Shown piece by piece: positions 1 through 9,022 of a stretch of 64,000 nucleotides of DNA. The position numbers were made by a program, and so were the translations under genes. Position 1 is the first letter of the stretch; each line of letters begins with the position of its first letter. Under the pieces are notes generated by a model, which made no database searches, had not been told where the DNA came from, and was given only the letters and a program-made list of their open reading frames with translations. The DNA comes from Xanthomarina sp. F1114 (GTDB lineage: Bacteria; Bacteroidota; Bacteroidia; Flavobacteriales; Flavobacteriaceae). The DNA lies in assembly GCF_026410255.1 (NCBI RefSeq), contig NZ_JAPMLL010000007.1:122508-186507 (forward strand), written 5' to 3'.

Positions 1-704
1 AGGATGCAATAGTAAATCAATCTAGAAATAAGAATTTTTCAATAGAGGTTTTGTCAAAGTATCAAGAATCCCAGTTAAGCTTTGTTTCTTGGTACAGTAC
101 CAAAAAATCATTATTTAAAACAGAGGAATTTAAAAGGCAGTATTTTAAGAATAACAATATAGGAATAAACATTGATTGTGGTGGATCTACAATAGAGATT
201 AGCTTTCTAAAAAATATTAATGATTTTTCTGAAACATTAAGCTTACATACTGAAATTACTAAAAAATCAAATGGATTAGCTAATAGGAGTAAGTTCTCAT
301 TTAAAGAATTTGACAAAGTCACTAGTAAATTAGTTGCAAATGCTCTCTATGAATTAAGTGAACATTATACTCGCATCTATACTATTAGTTTTTGTGTGAT
401 TACAGGTAGTAATATATCTAAGTTCTGCAATTCAGTATTTGAAGAAACTAATGACATTATTGAAACAGATCATTTGCACTTTCCGCTTATTCAATTTAAA
501 TCTAATTTAGAGAGTAGTTTTAATACATATTCAGTTCATGAGCGTGAAGATAGATTTAAGCAAATTTTATCAGTAATTGTTATTAAGGCTATTCTGGGTT
601 TTTTAAGAATAAATTACTTCAATCTAAATAAAGCTAACCTTCGAGTAGGCTGCTATTATGATATGCTGTCTCGACTAAGAGAAAATAAAAATCCTTATGC
701 TTAG
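1..704 (+). CDS. Partial protein with an actin-like/Ppx-GppA-type nucleotide-binding motif (5' end outside window)
   Basis: The reading frame is open from the first bases of the window, with no in-frame stop before 704, so the gene starts to the left. A TTG at 51 could serve as a start but is not needed. About 39 residues into the visible part is the segment IDCGGSTIEISF, which resembles the phosphate-binding loop of the Ppx/GppA exopolyphosphatase group and other actin-fold ATPases (GGST followed by hydrophobic residues). The rest shows no motif I recognise and ends in a basic tail. It converges on the reverse transcriptase gene, with a weak hairpin and T-tract between them. Its family is a guess from one motif; it may be another island gene of unknown role. 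Confidence 0.5.
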   Translation, partial: DAIVNQSRNKNFSIEVLSKYQESQLSFVSWYSTKKSLFKTEEFKRQYFKNNNIGINIDCGGSTIEISFLKNINDFSETLSLHTEITKKSNGLANRSKFSFKEFDKVTSKLVANALYELSEHYTRIYTISFCVITGSNISKFCNSVFEETNDIIETDHLHFPLIQFKSNLESSFNTYSVHEREDRFKQILSVIVIKAILGFLRINYFNLNKANLRVGCYYDMLSRLRENKNPYA

Positions 705-792
705 TTTATGTCTTAATTTAGTTTGTATTAAATTGACAAGATTTAAAATGTTTTAGACTCAATTTATATGGATTCCATTAAAAATGAATATA

Positions 793-818
793 GTGGGAGT
801 ATTCCCTCGGTTTTTTTA
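793..818 (+). terminator. Weak intrinsic terminator between convergent genes
   Basis: A short GGGA/TCCC stem (795-798 with 803-806) is followed by CGG and seven T residues (811-817). It lies 90 bases after the partial left-edge gene, and the T-tract runs into the stop codon of the reverse transcriptase on the other strand. The stem is short, so the call is tentative. Confidence 0.35.
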
Positions 819-2414
819 TCTTTTACTGCGTTGCTTTAGTTTCGTGTCAGGATGCTTTAATGCACGGTGAAAGTTACCTTCAATTTTCCTACTTTGTCTT
901 TTAATGGTGTCTTCGCCACCATTTAGATCTTTCATAGCTTCATTTGCTTTTAAAAGGTAGCTAAAGTAGTTGCCCCAATCATATCGTTTCAAAGGATCTT
1001 TTTTGTATTTACCAGGATTAGCAGGATCAAGTACACGTTTCAATCGACGTTTACCACCTAATATGGTAAAGCGTTTAATAAGCCTTTCTTTAAAAAGTCC
1101 TTTTGAACTATGGTGAGCTTTTGAAGCATAAAATTTACCGCGTTTGATACTGCGTATCATTCCTCGGTAAAATTTTGAAAACCCAACAGTTTTTACATAC
1201 ACATTAGTTCCATTGTACTCAAATCCTAAATATTCTAATTGCTTATCAGGGTTAACGGTATTATCAGGATCAACGATTCCACCTGAAAAAACACCACCTT
1301 CTGGACTATATCTATAAGTTTGGGTTTTCTTTTCTTGAATATCTAGTTTACAAAGTTGGGTGATGCCTTCAACCATAATTTGCTTTAATTCAGCTTCATC
1401 TTTTTGTTCACAAATTAAAATAAGATCATCACTATAACGCTGATAAAAACCACCAATATTAGTAACTGTTTCATACATTAATTTATCAAAATCCAGCATA
1501 TATACATTAGCTAGTGTAGCACTCATAGGGCTACCTTGTGGTATACCTTTCATAGGGCAAGTACCTCTACAAATTTGATGTTGATGGCTACATTTTTTTA
1601 CAGAACGTATTAAATCTAAATGCCTATTGAAAAACTCTTTTTTGGTACAAAAAGCAATAACATTTTCACGTTTATAATTTCGTTTTTTTCGTACCTGTTT
1701 TCGTTTCTTAACTTTTACATCAGGGTTGTTCAACTCACCACGTTCTACCCACAAGCGTTTAAAAAAACGATTGTGCATTTCGTGTTCGTTAACGTAGCGT
1801 TTATTGATTAAAGACTTGTAAACATTGTAGTGGTCATCAGTCATTATCAACTCACCTTTAGCATTTTTCTTACCCATAACTTCCTTCCATTTTTGGTGAA
1901 GTATTTTATGGTCTAAGTTGTCAAAAAACGAGGTCACATCTGCAACAATCACGGTCATAGCTTTTGTTCTATTGGCATCAATAAATTCAAAAGCTTCTTT
2001 AGCAAATTCAATGTTACACTTATTACCTTTTTTACCGTGTCCTTTAGGTATTTTTCTGTAGGCTACGGCACTATACCTATAGGGTTTATGTTTAAGATAG
2101 CGTTCGTAGGCTTTGGTAATTAAATGACTATAATAACTATAAACTAAAGAATCTAAATGCGAAGCAAAAAATATAGGTCTGTCTTTAGGATCTAGTTTCT
2201 CTCTAACACGTTTACCGTATGCATTCTTATTATCTTTAGAAGTAGCACGATATTTACGTTGCTTTATCTGTCTATGAATAAACGGGGTAAATCGGTGTTT
2301 GGCAATATTATTTTTGTTTTTTACGTAGGCAATTAACTTTCCCTTTTCACTAGGTTGAAGAGGTAAGCCAATATGAGGATATTTCTTTAGTTTAAACCAG
2401 TCTGTTTTTGCCAT
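816..2414 (-). CDS. DRT/UG-type antiphage reverse transcriptase
   Basis: An RNA-directed DNA polymerase of 532 residues. The palm motifs are visible: motif A VIVADVTSFFDNL with D159, motif B GIPQGSPMSATLA at about 290-302, and motif C YSDD at 327-330 (YSDD instead of the common YADD). There is no maturase or HNH domain and no intron RNA domain V nearby, so this is not a group II intron protein. The N-terminal part (ASHLDSLVYSYYS near 84-96, then YRKIP and CNIEFA) matches my memory of the 'unknown group' reverse transcriptases that act as defence genes (DRT systems). The gene stands alone, with about 500 bases of structured non-coding DNA upstream, as in DRT systems that use a cis-encoded template RNA. 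The DRT subtype (2 or 9 are the single-gene types with an ncRNA) cannot be fixed by eye. Confidence 0.8.
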   Translation of the reverse strand: MAKTDWFKLKKYPHIGLPLQPSEKGKLIAYVKNKNNIAKHRFTPFIHRQIKQRKYRATSKDNKNAYGKRVREKLDPKDRPIFFASHLDSLVYSYYSHLITKAYERYLKHKPYRYSAVAYRKIPKGHGKKGNKCNIEFAKEAFEFIDANRTKAMTVIVADVTSFFDNLDHKILHQKWKEVMGKKNAKGELIMTDDHYNVYKSLINKRYVNEHEMHNRFFKRLWVERGELNNPDVKVKKRKQVRKKRNYKRENVIAFCTKKEFFNRHLDLIRSVKKCSHQHQICRGTCPMKGIPQGSPMSATLANVYMLDFDKLMYETVTNIGGFYQRYSDDLILICEQKDEAELKQIMVEGITQLCKLDIQEKKTQTYRYSPEGGVFSGGIVDPDNTVNPDKQLEYLGFEYNGTNVYVKTVGFSKFYRGMIRSIKRGKFYASKAHHSSKGLFKERLIKRFTILGGKRRLKRVLDPANPGKYKKDPLKRYDWGNYFSYLLKANEAMKDLNGGEDTIKRQSRKIEGNFHRALKHPDTKLKQRSKR

Positions 2415-2720
2415 AATAAAAAAAAGGAAGAGTCAGTCGCGGCTATGCTTGACTACTGTCGTGAGGACACATCGGCTTGCTACTTTATCTCATAGGTAGC
2501 GCCACTCATTCTTAGAATTAAAGTTGTATCTTTAATAAATAATATAATAACAATGTATCATAATAATCATAAAGACCACCTCAAGGTATTCCTAACGGCT
2601 ATATGTTCAGCTCTTTCTTTAGTAGAAAGTGTCTCACATATTTGGTTATATGGAATTCCCGTACAAACTGCGGAGCGTCCGCAGTGGAACACGCTAAAAG
2701 CGTCATAAATAAACGTGCCT
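2415..2720 (-). ncRNA. Candidate template ncRNA upstream of the reverse transcriptase
   Basis: No coding frame is apparent between the reverse transcriptase start and 2930. Read on the minus strand, the segment contains a series of hairpins: ACGCT/AGCGT at 2691-2703, a perfect 7-bp stem with a 3-base loop at 2668-2684, CATAT/ATATG at 2637-2652, CTTTCT/AGAAAG at 2613-2629, GCTAC/GTAGC at 2479-2500 and AGTCA/TGACT at 2431-2454. The last is followed by CTTCC and eight T residues (2418-2425) ending 4 bases before the ATG. That U-tract could end the ncRNA, or be a homopolymer template of the kind described for DRT9. The boundaries are inferred, and no covariation was tested. Confidence 0.4.
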
Positions 2721-2846
2721 CTCAGCTAACCAACTCTTCCAGCTGGTAAAAATAGAAATATTTTAATTGTAATTCCAAAATAATCAAGCACTTACTTTAC
2801 TTAATATCCGCTAATCCCTCATTATTCCTACTCTAAAAAGATTGTT

Positions 2847-2883
2847 AACAACTGTTCACTTCTTTTTATCAGTTGTTTTTTTC
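2847..2883 (+). terminator. Intrinsic terminator with no plus-strand gene before it
   Basis: A perfect 8-bp stem (AACAACTG at 2847-2854, CAGTTGTT at 2870-2877) runs straight into T residues through 2882. No plus-strand coding region lies between 816 and this point, so it would end a non-coding plus-strand transcript. Alternatively it acts as an attenuator in the leader of the regulator that starts at 2931. A perfect TTGTTAACAA palindrome at 2842-2851 overlaps it and could be an operator. Confidence 0.5.
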
Positions 2884-2930
2884 TTTTTCTTACATTAGAC
2901 AATTATTGACAAGTCAAAATTTTCCCAAAA

Positions 2931-3227
2931 ATGACGTTCGGCGAACATATTAGAAAGCTAAGAGAGCAAAAGCAATTATTGTTACGTGAGGTCGCATCGC
3001 AAATGAATATCGATACAGCCTTACTAAGCAAAATTGAACGCAACACACGCATAGCAAGAAAAGAGCAAGTACAAGCTTTAGCAGTTGCACTCAATGAAAA
3101 TGAAACGGAGTTATTAAAAATCTGGATGGCAGATAAAATATCAGAAATGCTAAAAGAGGAAAAGAACAGTACGGAAATCCTCAAAATTGCTGAAGAAAAA
3201 ATTAAGAACTTTAAAGATTTAGAATAA
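2931..3227 (+). CDS. Xre-family HTH regulator (restriction controller-like)
   Basis: A 98-residue DNA-binding protein. A lambda-repressor-type helix-turn-helix fills residues 3-60 (GEHIRKLREQKQ, LREVASQMNIDTALLSKIER, then a helix around ALAVALNENETELLK), followed by a short charged helical tail. Small proteins of this type placed directly before restriction-modification genes often act as controller proteins that time expression. Here only 5 bases separate it from the fused restriction-modification gene. The palindrome TTGTTAACAA at 2842-2851 is a candidate binding site. Control of the downstream gene train is inference from position. Confidence 0.85.
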   Translation: MTFGEHIRKLREQKQLLLREVASQMNIDTALLSKIERNTRIARKEQVQALAVALNENETELLKIWMADKISEMLKEEKNSTEILKIAEEKIKNFKDLE

Positions 3228-3232
3228 ACATA

Positions 3233-6200
3233 ATGATAACAAAGGATAACTTCAAAAAAGTACTTGATACTTTAGGGTTTAAAAAATCCACCAATACATA
3301 TACCAAGAAATTTACAGATTTAGGTTGCGCTTTAAAAGTAGACTTCAAAAATGAAAAACTCGTTTATCCTATAGATAAAGGGTTTACCATTGCAGGTGAT
3401 TTTACTACATCTTTTACACAAAAAGAAAACTTTGTTGTTTTTGAATGTGTACATCGTCTCTTTGAACAAGGTTATAAACCAGAACATATCGAATTAGAAC
3501 CTAAATGGACTGTTGGTCACGGTGCTAGTGGTGGTAGAGCCGATATTATGGTAAAAGATAACTCAGGTAAATCATTAATGATTATTGAGTGTAAAACCGC
3601 TGGTACAGAGTTTAAAAAAGAATGGGATAAAACTAAAATCAACGGTGGACAGATTTTATCCTACGCAAAACAGGCAGGTAGTACCCAATTTGTTGCACTA
3701 TACGCATCAGACTTTGTAGATGGTAAGGTAAAAGCAGAGTATTATTTAATAACACTAAAAGATAACGAAAAACTTCTCGAAGAATTAGCAGATAAAGAAC
3801 CACTTTCATTTGCAGCTGCAAAATTACTAGATAAAGAAGATATTTATGAAGCCTGGACTCAAACCTACGATCAACACTATGAAACCAGAGGTGTTTTTGA
3901 GGATAATGAGCCTTATTTAATTGGTAAATCTAAATATAGCTTAGACGATCTCGCTAGTATTTCAGGTAGGGATATACAAGGTAAATACCACCAATTTGCA
4001 ACCATATTAAGACAACATAATGTTTCAGGTCGCGAAAATGCATTTGATAAGTTAGTAAACTTATTCCTTTGTAAAATAGTTGATGAAACTAACAACCCTA
4101 ACGAACTCAAATTCTATTGGAAAGGGATTGCTTACGATAGCTATTTTGATTTGCAAGACAGACTTCAAAAACTTTATCAAGAAGGAATGAAACGTTTCCT
4201 TGGTGAAGAGGTAACTTATATAGATAATGATGCTATTGAAAATGCGTTCCGCTTTTTCAAAAACGATCCAGATGCAACTCGCGAAACCATTAAAAAATAC
4301 TTCAGACAGCTAAAATTCTTTACCAACAACGATTTTGCTTTTGTAGATGTACATAACGAAAAGCTGTTTTATCAAAATGCTACGGTATTACTTAAAATGG
4401 TACAAATGCTTCAAGACATACGACTAAAGCAAACAGAAGATAAGGATGATGAGGGCAATCAGTTTTTAGGAGATATGTTCGAAGGCTTTTTAGACCAAGG
4501 TGTTAAACAAAGCGAAGGACAGTTTTTTACACCAATGCCTATTGTAAAATTTATTCTTAAAGCACTACCATTAAAACAAATAGTAACCCAGAGTGAAGAA
4601 ATCCCTAAAGTAATCGATTATGCGTGTGGTGCAGGTCATTTTTTAAATGAATATGCCAAACAAATAAAACCTATAGTAAAGGAAAATAAAGAAGCAGAGT
4701 TAGAACAATACTATGCGGCTATTACTGGTATAGAAAAAGAATACCGTTTGTCTAAAGTAGCAAAAGTATCATCGTTTATGTACGGACAAGATGATATCGA
4801 AATCATTTATGCAGATGCGCTTTCAGAAATCCCAAAAGTTAAAGACAAAACCTATAGTGTATTAGTGGCTAATCCACCATATAGTGTAAAAGGCTATTTA
4901 GAAACCTTACCTGCAAAAGATAGAAAGCGTTATGAGCTTATCAATACAGTTGATGAAAAAAGCTTCCCAAACAATAATAGTATTGAAACCTTTTTTATAG
5001 AACGTGCTAAACAGGTACTTAAACCTGGTGGTGTAGCTGCTATTATTGTGCCTTCTTCTATTTTAAGCAAAGGGAAAGCAAAAAGCACATCTACAAATAA
5101 AAATATCTATGTAGCAACTAGAGAAATCCTGCTAAAGTACTTTGATATTGTAGCCATAGCAGAGTTTGGTAGTGGTACATTTGGTAAAACAGGGACCAAT
5201 ACGGTAACCTTATTTATACGTCGTAAAGAAGAAGATCCTGCACCGGCTAAACATTACGAAATTAGAGTAAACGACTGGTTCAGTAACAAGCGTAAAAAAG
5301 ATAAGGTATTCGAAGATGAAAAATACATCAAACAATACTGTAGCCATCTAGAAATTGACTTTAAAGAATACATAACCTTATTAAAAGCAGAACCAAGTGA
5401 AAAGCTCTTAGAACACGAAATATTCGTACAGTATAAAAAGGAGTTTGATAAATGGAGTACTATAAAACACTACAAAAAGAGTCAAGCCTACAAACAATTA
5501 TCAGCAGACGATAAAAAAACAGAGCTAGATAAAAGATTTACCAACTTCTTGGTGCGTAACGAAAAAGACAAACTATACTATTTTGTATTAGCAAGTCAAA
5601 ACCCGCAAGAGGTACTTATTGTAAAAAGCCCATCAAAAAGTAGCGAAATGAAAGAATTTTTAGGCTACGAGTGGAGCAGCGCAAAAGGAAACGAAGGGAT
5701 TAAATACTTAGGTAATGCCACAGTAGAAGATCTTCCAGAGGATGATGAAGAGGAAGGCGTAGAAGCATTAGAGAGTGAAGATAAACGTGTATTAACCAAC
5801 TTGCTAAACTTTCAGCAAATCAATACACCTTTATACGATCCTCAAGAAGTAAATAATGAAGAAAAAATAAACTATTGGATTAGTCAAAATTTTGAAGGTA
5901 ACGCAATTACTATTCCTGAAGACTTACAACCGTTCTTATCTAAAGCAAAATTGACTGAAATGTTAGATTTTGATAGAATAGGTTTTGCGAAAGCACTAAC
6001 ACTTTCACCTAAAAGGACTGTTTATATAGAAAGTAAATATCCACTAAAACCATTAAAAGAATTTAAAGGTTTAAACCAATTCATTAATGGCTACGCATTT
6101 AAAAGTACAGATTTATTAGATGTAAAGTTAAATGACAATTATCTTCCTGTTGTTAAGATTGGAACCATTTCATTAAATAGTAATATAACGGATTTCAGTG

Positions 6201-7138
6201 CTTCACAATATCATATCTCGAAAGATTATAGCGAAGTTACTCTTAAAAAAGGTGATTTAGTAATCGGTCTTACTGGAGCTACCGTTGGTAAAGCAGGTTA
6301 TGTAACTGAAAAGAGTTTATTGAATCAAAGAGTCTTGGCTATTAGAGGAGAAGAAAAGGAACTTTACTATATATCATTATTTATTTTTGGAAAGTACTTT
6401 TATGATTTTGCTCAAGGAGATGCTCAAGGAAATGCCCAAGGTAACCTGTCGCCTTCACAAGTAAAAGACTTTAAAATCCCACAACCACCTAAAGACATTC
6501 AACAAAAAATAGTAGATGAGTGTTTAAAAATTGATAAAGAAGCGGAGAAAGCGGAAACTGTAATTTCAACAGCACAACAAGCCATTGAAACATTATATGC
6601 TGATGCTGTAAATAATGCAACTGAAACTTTAGGCTTAAATGATGATGAGGTATTTGAAGTTGCAATAGGAAAACGCGTATTAAAAAATGAAATAAATAAA
6701 GAAGGTAAAGGCATACCTGTATATAGTGCTAATGTGCATCAACCTTTTGGTTATATAGAAAAAGAGCTATTAAAAGATTTTGATACACCTTCAATTTTAT
6801 GGGGTATTGACGGTGACTGGATGACTAACTATATTCCTGCAAAACAACCTTTTTACCCTACAGACCATAGTGGTGTGTTACGTATTAAGAATGATAAAGT
6901 CCATCCAAAATATATGGTTTGGGCATTATTAAAAGAAGGTGAAAGAGTACGTTTTTCAAGATCAAATCGCGCTTCTATGGATAGTATAAAAGGCTTGTCT
7001 ATTTCAGTACCTACAAAACAAGTACAAGAAAAACTTGTTGCTCAAGTAGAAAAACACGAAGCTAAAATCCAAAAAGCAAAAAAAGTATTAGAAACTATTG
7101 CGGCTCGTAAGGAAGAAGTAATTAAAAAGTATTTGTAG
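3233..7138 (+). CDS. Fused restriction-modification protein: nuclease + N6-adenine methyltransferase + two specificity domains
   Basis: A single 1301-residue polypeptide that joins parts usually split between HsdR, HsdM and HsdS. Residues about 1-160 resemble the HsdR N-terminal nuclease domain, with the PD-(D/E)xK residues D104 (GGRADIMV) and E119-C-K121 (IIECKT). The centre is a type I-style N6-adenine methyltransferase: SAM-binding DYACGAGHF at 462-470 and catalytic NPPY at 547-550. The C-terminal part holds two HsdS-like target-recognition regions, one from about 940 (INGYAFKS) and one from about 1140 (GIPVYSANVHQPFGY), separated and followed by helical spacers. No ATP-dependent translocase domain is seen. 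This is the type IIG-like single-chain layout: it should methylate and cut at one bipartite target. It lies between the Xre regulator and a RhuM gene. Confidence 0.85.
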   Translation: MITKDNFKKVLDTLGFKKSTNTYTKKFTDLGCALKVDFKNEKLVYPIDKGFTIAGDFTTSFTQKENFVVFECVHRLFEQGYKPEHIELEPKWTVGHGASGGRADIMVKDNSGKSLMIIECKTAGTEFKKEWDKTKINGGQILSYAKQAGSTQFVALYASDFVDGKVKAEYYLITLKDNEKLLEELADKEPLSFAAAKLLDKEDIYEAWTQTYDQHYETRGVFEDNEPYLIGKSKYSLDDLASISGRDIQGKYHQFATILRQHNVSGRENAFDKLVNLFLCKIVDETNNPNELKFYWKGIAYDSYFDLQDRLQKLYQEGMKRFLGEEVTYIDNDAIENAFRFFKNDPDATRETIKKYFRQLKFFTNNDFAFVDVHNEKLFYQNATVLLKMVQMLQDIRLKQTEDKDDEGNQFLGDMFEGFLDQGVKQSEGQFFTPMPIVKFILKALPLKQIVTQSEEIPKVIDYACGAGHFLNEYAKQIKPIVKENKEAELEQYYAAITGIEKEYRLSKVAKVSSFMYGQDDIEIIYADALSEIPKVKDKTYSVLVANPPYSVKGYLETLPAKDRKRYELINTVDEKSFPNNNSIETFFIERAKQVLKPGGVAAIIVPSSILSKGKAKSTSTNKNIYVATREILLKYFDIVAIAEFGSGTFGKTGTNTVTLFIRRKEEDPAPAKHYEIRVNDWFSNKRKKDKVFEDEKYIKQYCSHLEIDFKEYITLLKAEPSEKLLEHEIFVQYKKEFDKWSTIKHYKKSQAYKQLSADDKKTELDKRFTNFLVRNEKDKLYYFVLASQNPQEVLIVKSPSKSSEMKEFLGYEWSSAKGNEGIKYLGNATVEDLPEDDEEEGVEALESEDKRVLTNLLNFQQINTPLYDPQEVNNEEKINYWISQNFEGNAITIPEDLQPFLSKAKLTEMLDFDRIGFAKALTLSPKRTVYIESKYPLKPLKEFKGLNQFINGYAFKSTDLLDVKLNDNYLPVVKIGTISLNSNITDFSASQYHISKDYSEVTLKKGDLVIGLTGATVGKAGYVTEKSLLNQRVLAIRGEEKELYYISLFIFGKYFYDFAQGDAQGNAQGNLSPSQVKDFKIPQPPKDIQQKIVDECLKIDKEAEKAETVISTAQQAIETLYADAVNNATETLGLNDDEVFEVAIGKRVLKNEINKEGKGIPVYSANVHQPFGYIEKELLKDFDTPSILWGIDGDWMTNYIPAKQPFYPTDHSGVLRIKNDKVHPKYMVWALLKEGERVRFSRSNRASMDSIKGLSISVPTKQVQEKLVAQVEKHEAKIQKAKKVLETIAARKEEVIKKYL

Positions 7139-7139
7139 T

Positions 7140-8168
7140 ATGAGCAACCAATTGCCAAAAGAAAGCGAGTTTTTACTCTACACAACACCGCAAGGTGTGG
7201 TAAACTTGCAAGTACTTATTTTAGACGAAACCGTTTGGCTCACCCAAGAAGGGATGCAAGAATTGTTTGGCAGAGCAAAATCTACCATTAGCGAGCATAT
7301 TTCTAATGTATTTCAAGAAGGTGAACTCATAGAAGAAGAGGTTGTTCGGAATTTCCGAACAACCACAAAACACGGTGCTATAAAGGGTAAAACACAAACA
7401 CATACCACCAAATTTTACAATCTAGACGTTATTATTTCTGTGGGCTATCGTGTAAAATCGCATCAGGGTACACAATTCCGTATTTGGGCAACAAAAACCT
7501 TACGCGAATATATTATAAAAGGCTTTGTTTTAGATGATAATCGCTTAAAGCAAGCACAAAGCACATTCGGCAAAGACTATTTTAGAGAGTTACTCGATAG
7601 AGTACGCTCTATACGGGCTAGTGAGCAACGCATTTACCACCAAGTAACACAAATATTTGCAGAGTGTAGTATAGATTATAATCCTAAAAGCGAGATTACA
7701 AAAAACTTTTATGCAATGGTGCAAAACAAGTTTCATTTCGCTATAACAGGACAAACAGCAGCCGAAATTATTCATAAAAGAGCAGACAGCAAAAAACCAA
7801 AAATGGGCTTAACCACCTATAAAAATGCACCAGACGGCAGAGTCTTAAAAACCGATGCTAAAATCGCAAAAAACTATTTAGAGGAAGACGAAATTAAAGA
7901 ACTAGAGCGCAACGTTTCTGGCTACTTCGATTATGTCGAAAATCTAATTAAAAGACGTAACACCTTTACAATGCAAGGTCTTGCAGAAAGCGTAGACAAG
8001 TTTTTAAACTTTAATGAATATCAAATACTAGAAGGTAAAGGGCGTATCTCTCACAAACAAGCTATTTCTAAAGCAGAAAAAGAATACGACACCTTTAACA
8101 AATCTCAAAAAATCATTTCAGATTTTGATAAACACATCAAACACCTTAAAAACAAGGATAATAAATAA
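7140..8168 (+). CDS. RhuM family protein
   Basis: A 342-residue RhuM-type protein, a family named after a Salmonella pathogenicity-island gene whose biochemical role is unknown. The conserved N-terminal block is clear: the WLTQEGMQELFGRAKSTISEHI helix-turn-helix-like segment, then FYNLDVIISVGYRVKSHQGTQFRIWAT and LREYIIKGFVLDDNRLK at about 95-140. RhuM genes are commonly found inside type I restriction loci. Here only one base separates the upstream stop codon from this ATG, so the two are surely co-transcribed. A regulatory or accessory role in the restriction locus is inferred from this recurring association. Confidence 0.85.
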   Translation: MSNQLPKESEFLLYTTPQGVVNLQVLILDETVWLTQEGMQELFGRAKSTISEHISNVFQEGELIEEEVVRNFRTTTKHGAIKGKTQTHTTKFYNLDVIISVGYRVKSHQGTQFRIWATKTLREYIIKGFVLDDNRLKQAQSTFGKDYFRELLDRVRSIRASEQRIYHQVTQIFAECSIDYNPKSEITKNFYAMVQNKFHFAITGQTAAEIIHKRADSKKPKMGLTTYKNAPDGRVLKTDAKIAKNYLEEDEIKELERNVSGYFDYVENLIKRRNTFTMQGLAESVDKFLNFNEYQILEGKGRISHKQAISKAEKEYDTFNKSQKIISDFDKHIKHLKNKDNK

Positions 8169-8190
8169 TTACCAGCTATAGCTTCAATCA

Positions 8191-9018
8191 ATGACCAATA
8201 CCATAACATACCAACGTAAACTAATAGGCAAAGAAGTTGAACTAGGCTTTTTGTATGTACCTGCCGAAGCACGCGCAGAATTACCTAATGAAAACGCAGA
8301 GCTAAATGTACTTTTACCTAATGCTAAAAGCACTAATAAACACAGCTACAATTCAGACTATAACCGCATTTTTGGCTTAACCAGTTTTTATAGAGATAAT
8401 AATCTTGCAGCAGGTAGTATTATAGAAGTTGAGGTATCTCAAGAACAAATAAAAATCAAGTTAAACAATATTGAAGCGGTATTAGAAAACGATGAAGAAG
8501 AGGACGATGAAAACTTTATAGATATGTCGGGCTTATCCTCTCAAATGAAAGGTAATATAGGCGAAGATTGGGCAAAAGAAATCATTTTACTTTACAGTCA
8601 AGGTTTACTCAATGTATACAAACCTGTAATAGATGATAGAGGCATAGATCTAATCGTATTAAAAGAAAAACTCTATACACCAATTTACTTACAGGTAAAA
8701 ACACGCTTTAACGTACACAAACGCAACCGCTTAATCTTAACCATTAACGGTAACACCTTCAAACCACATCACTCATACTACATAGTAGCATTTAGCTTCG
8801 ATCAAAGCAAAATGAAAATGAGCGATAAAATACTACTAATACCATCCCAAGAAGTAGAAAATTTAGGTGTAAAATTAGCAGATGGTAATTGGCGTATAAC
8901 AGTATCAATGGCAGGTGGCAAAACCACAGGTAAATACAAAGACTACTTTGTAAGCAAAGAAGAATTTGTAAATACCCTATTAGAGCGCATAGAAACCATC
9001 AGTTCAATTATAAAATAA
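8191..9018 (+). CDS. Predicted PD-(D/E)xK nuclease (DUF4365-like)
   Basis: A 275-residue protein. The second half carries a nuclease-like signature: GNIGEDWAKE at about 127-136, then DDRGIDLIVL near 149 and IYLQVKTR near 165, fitting the E...D...QxK pattern of the PD-(D/E)xK superfamily (DUF4365-like). The first 110 residues form a beta-rich domain of unknown kind, followed by an acidic stretch (NDEEEDDENF). Such a layout, a recognition-like domain plus a nuclease, would suit a restriction enzyme. It starts 22 bases after the RhuM gene and ends 4 bases before the deaminase. Substrate unknown; the nuclease assignment rests on motif spacing only. Confidence 0.6.
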   Translation: MTNTITYQRKLIGKEVELGFLYVPAEARAELPNENAELNVLLPNAKSTNKHSYNSDYNRIFGLTSFYRDNNLAAGSIIEVEVSQEQIKIKLNNIEAVLENDEEEDDENFIDMSGLSSQMKGNIGEDWAKEIILLYSQGLLNVYKPVIDDRGIDLIVLKEKLYTPIYLQVKTRFNVHKRNRLILTINGNTFKPHHSYYIVAFSFDQSKMKMSDKILLIPSQEVENLGVKLADGNWRITVSMAGGKTTGKYKDYFVSKEEFVNTLLERIETISSIIK

Positions 9019-9022
9019 GTAT

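Noticed and set aside
816..2414. Group II intron-encoded protein
   Set aside because: No maturase or endonuclease domain is visible, and no intron domain V-like sequence was found around the gene.
9019..9022. AvcI-type antitoxin RNA directly upstream of the deaminase
   Set aside because: Only 4 bases separate the deaminase from the preceding gene, leaving no space for it.
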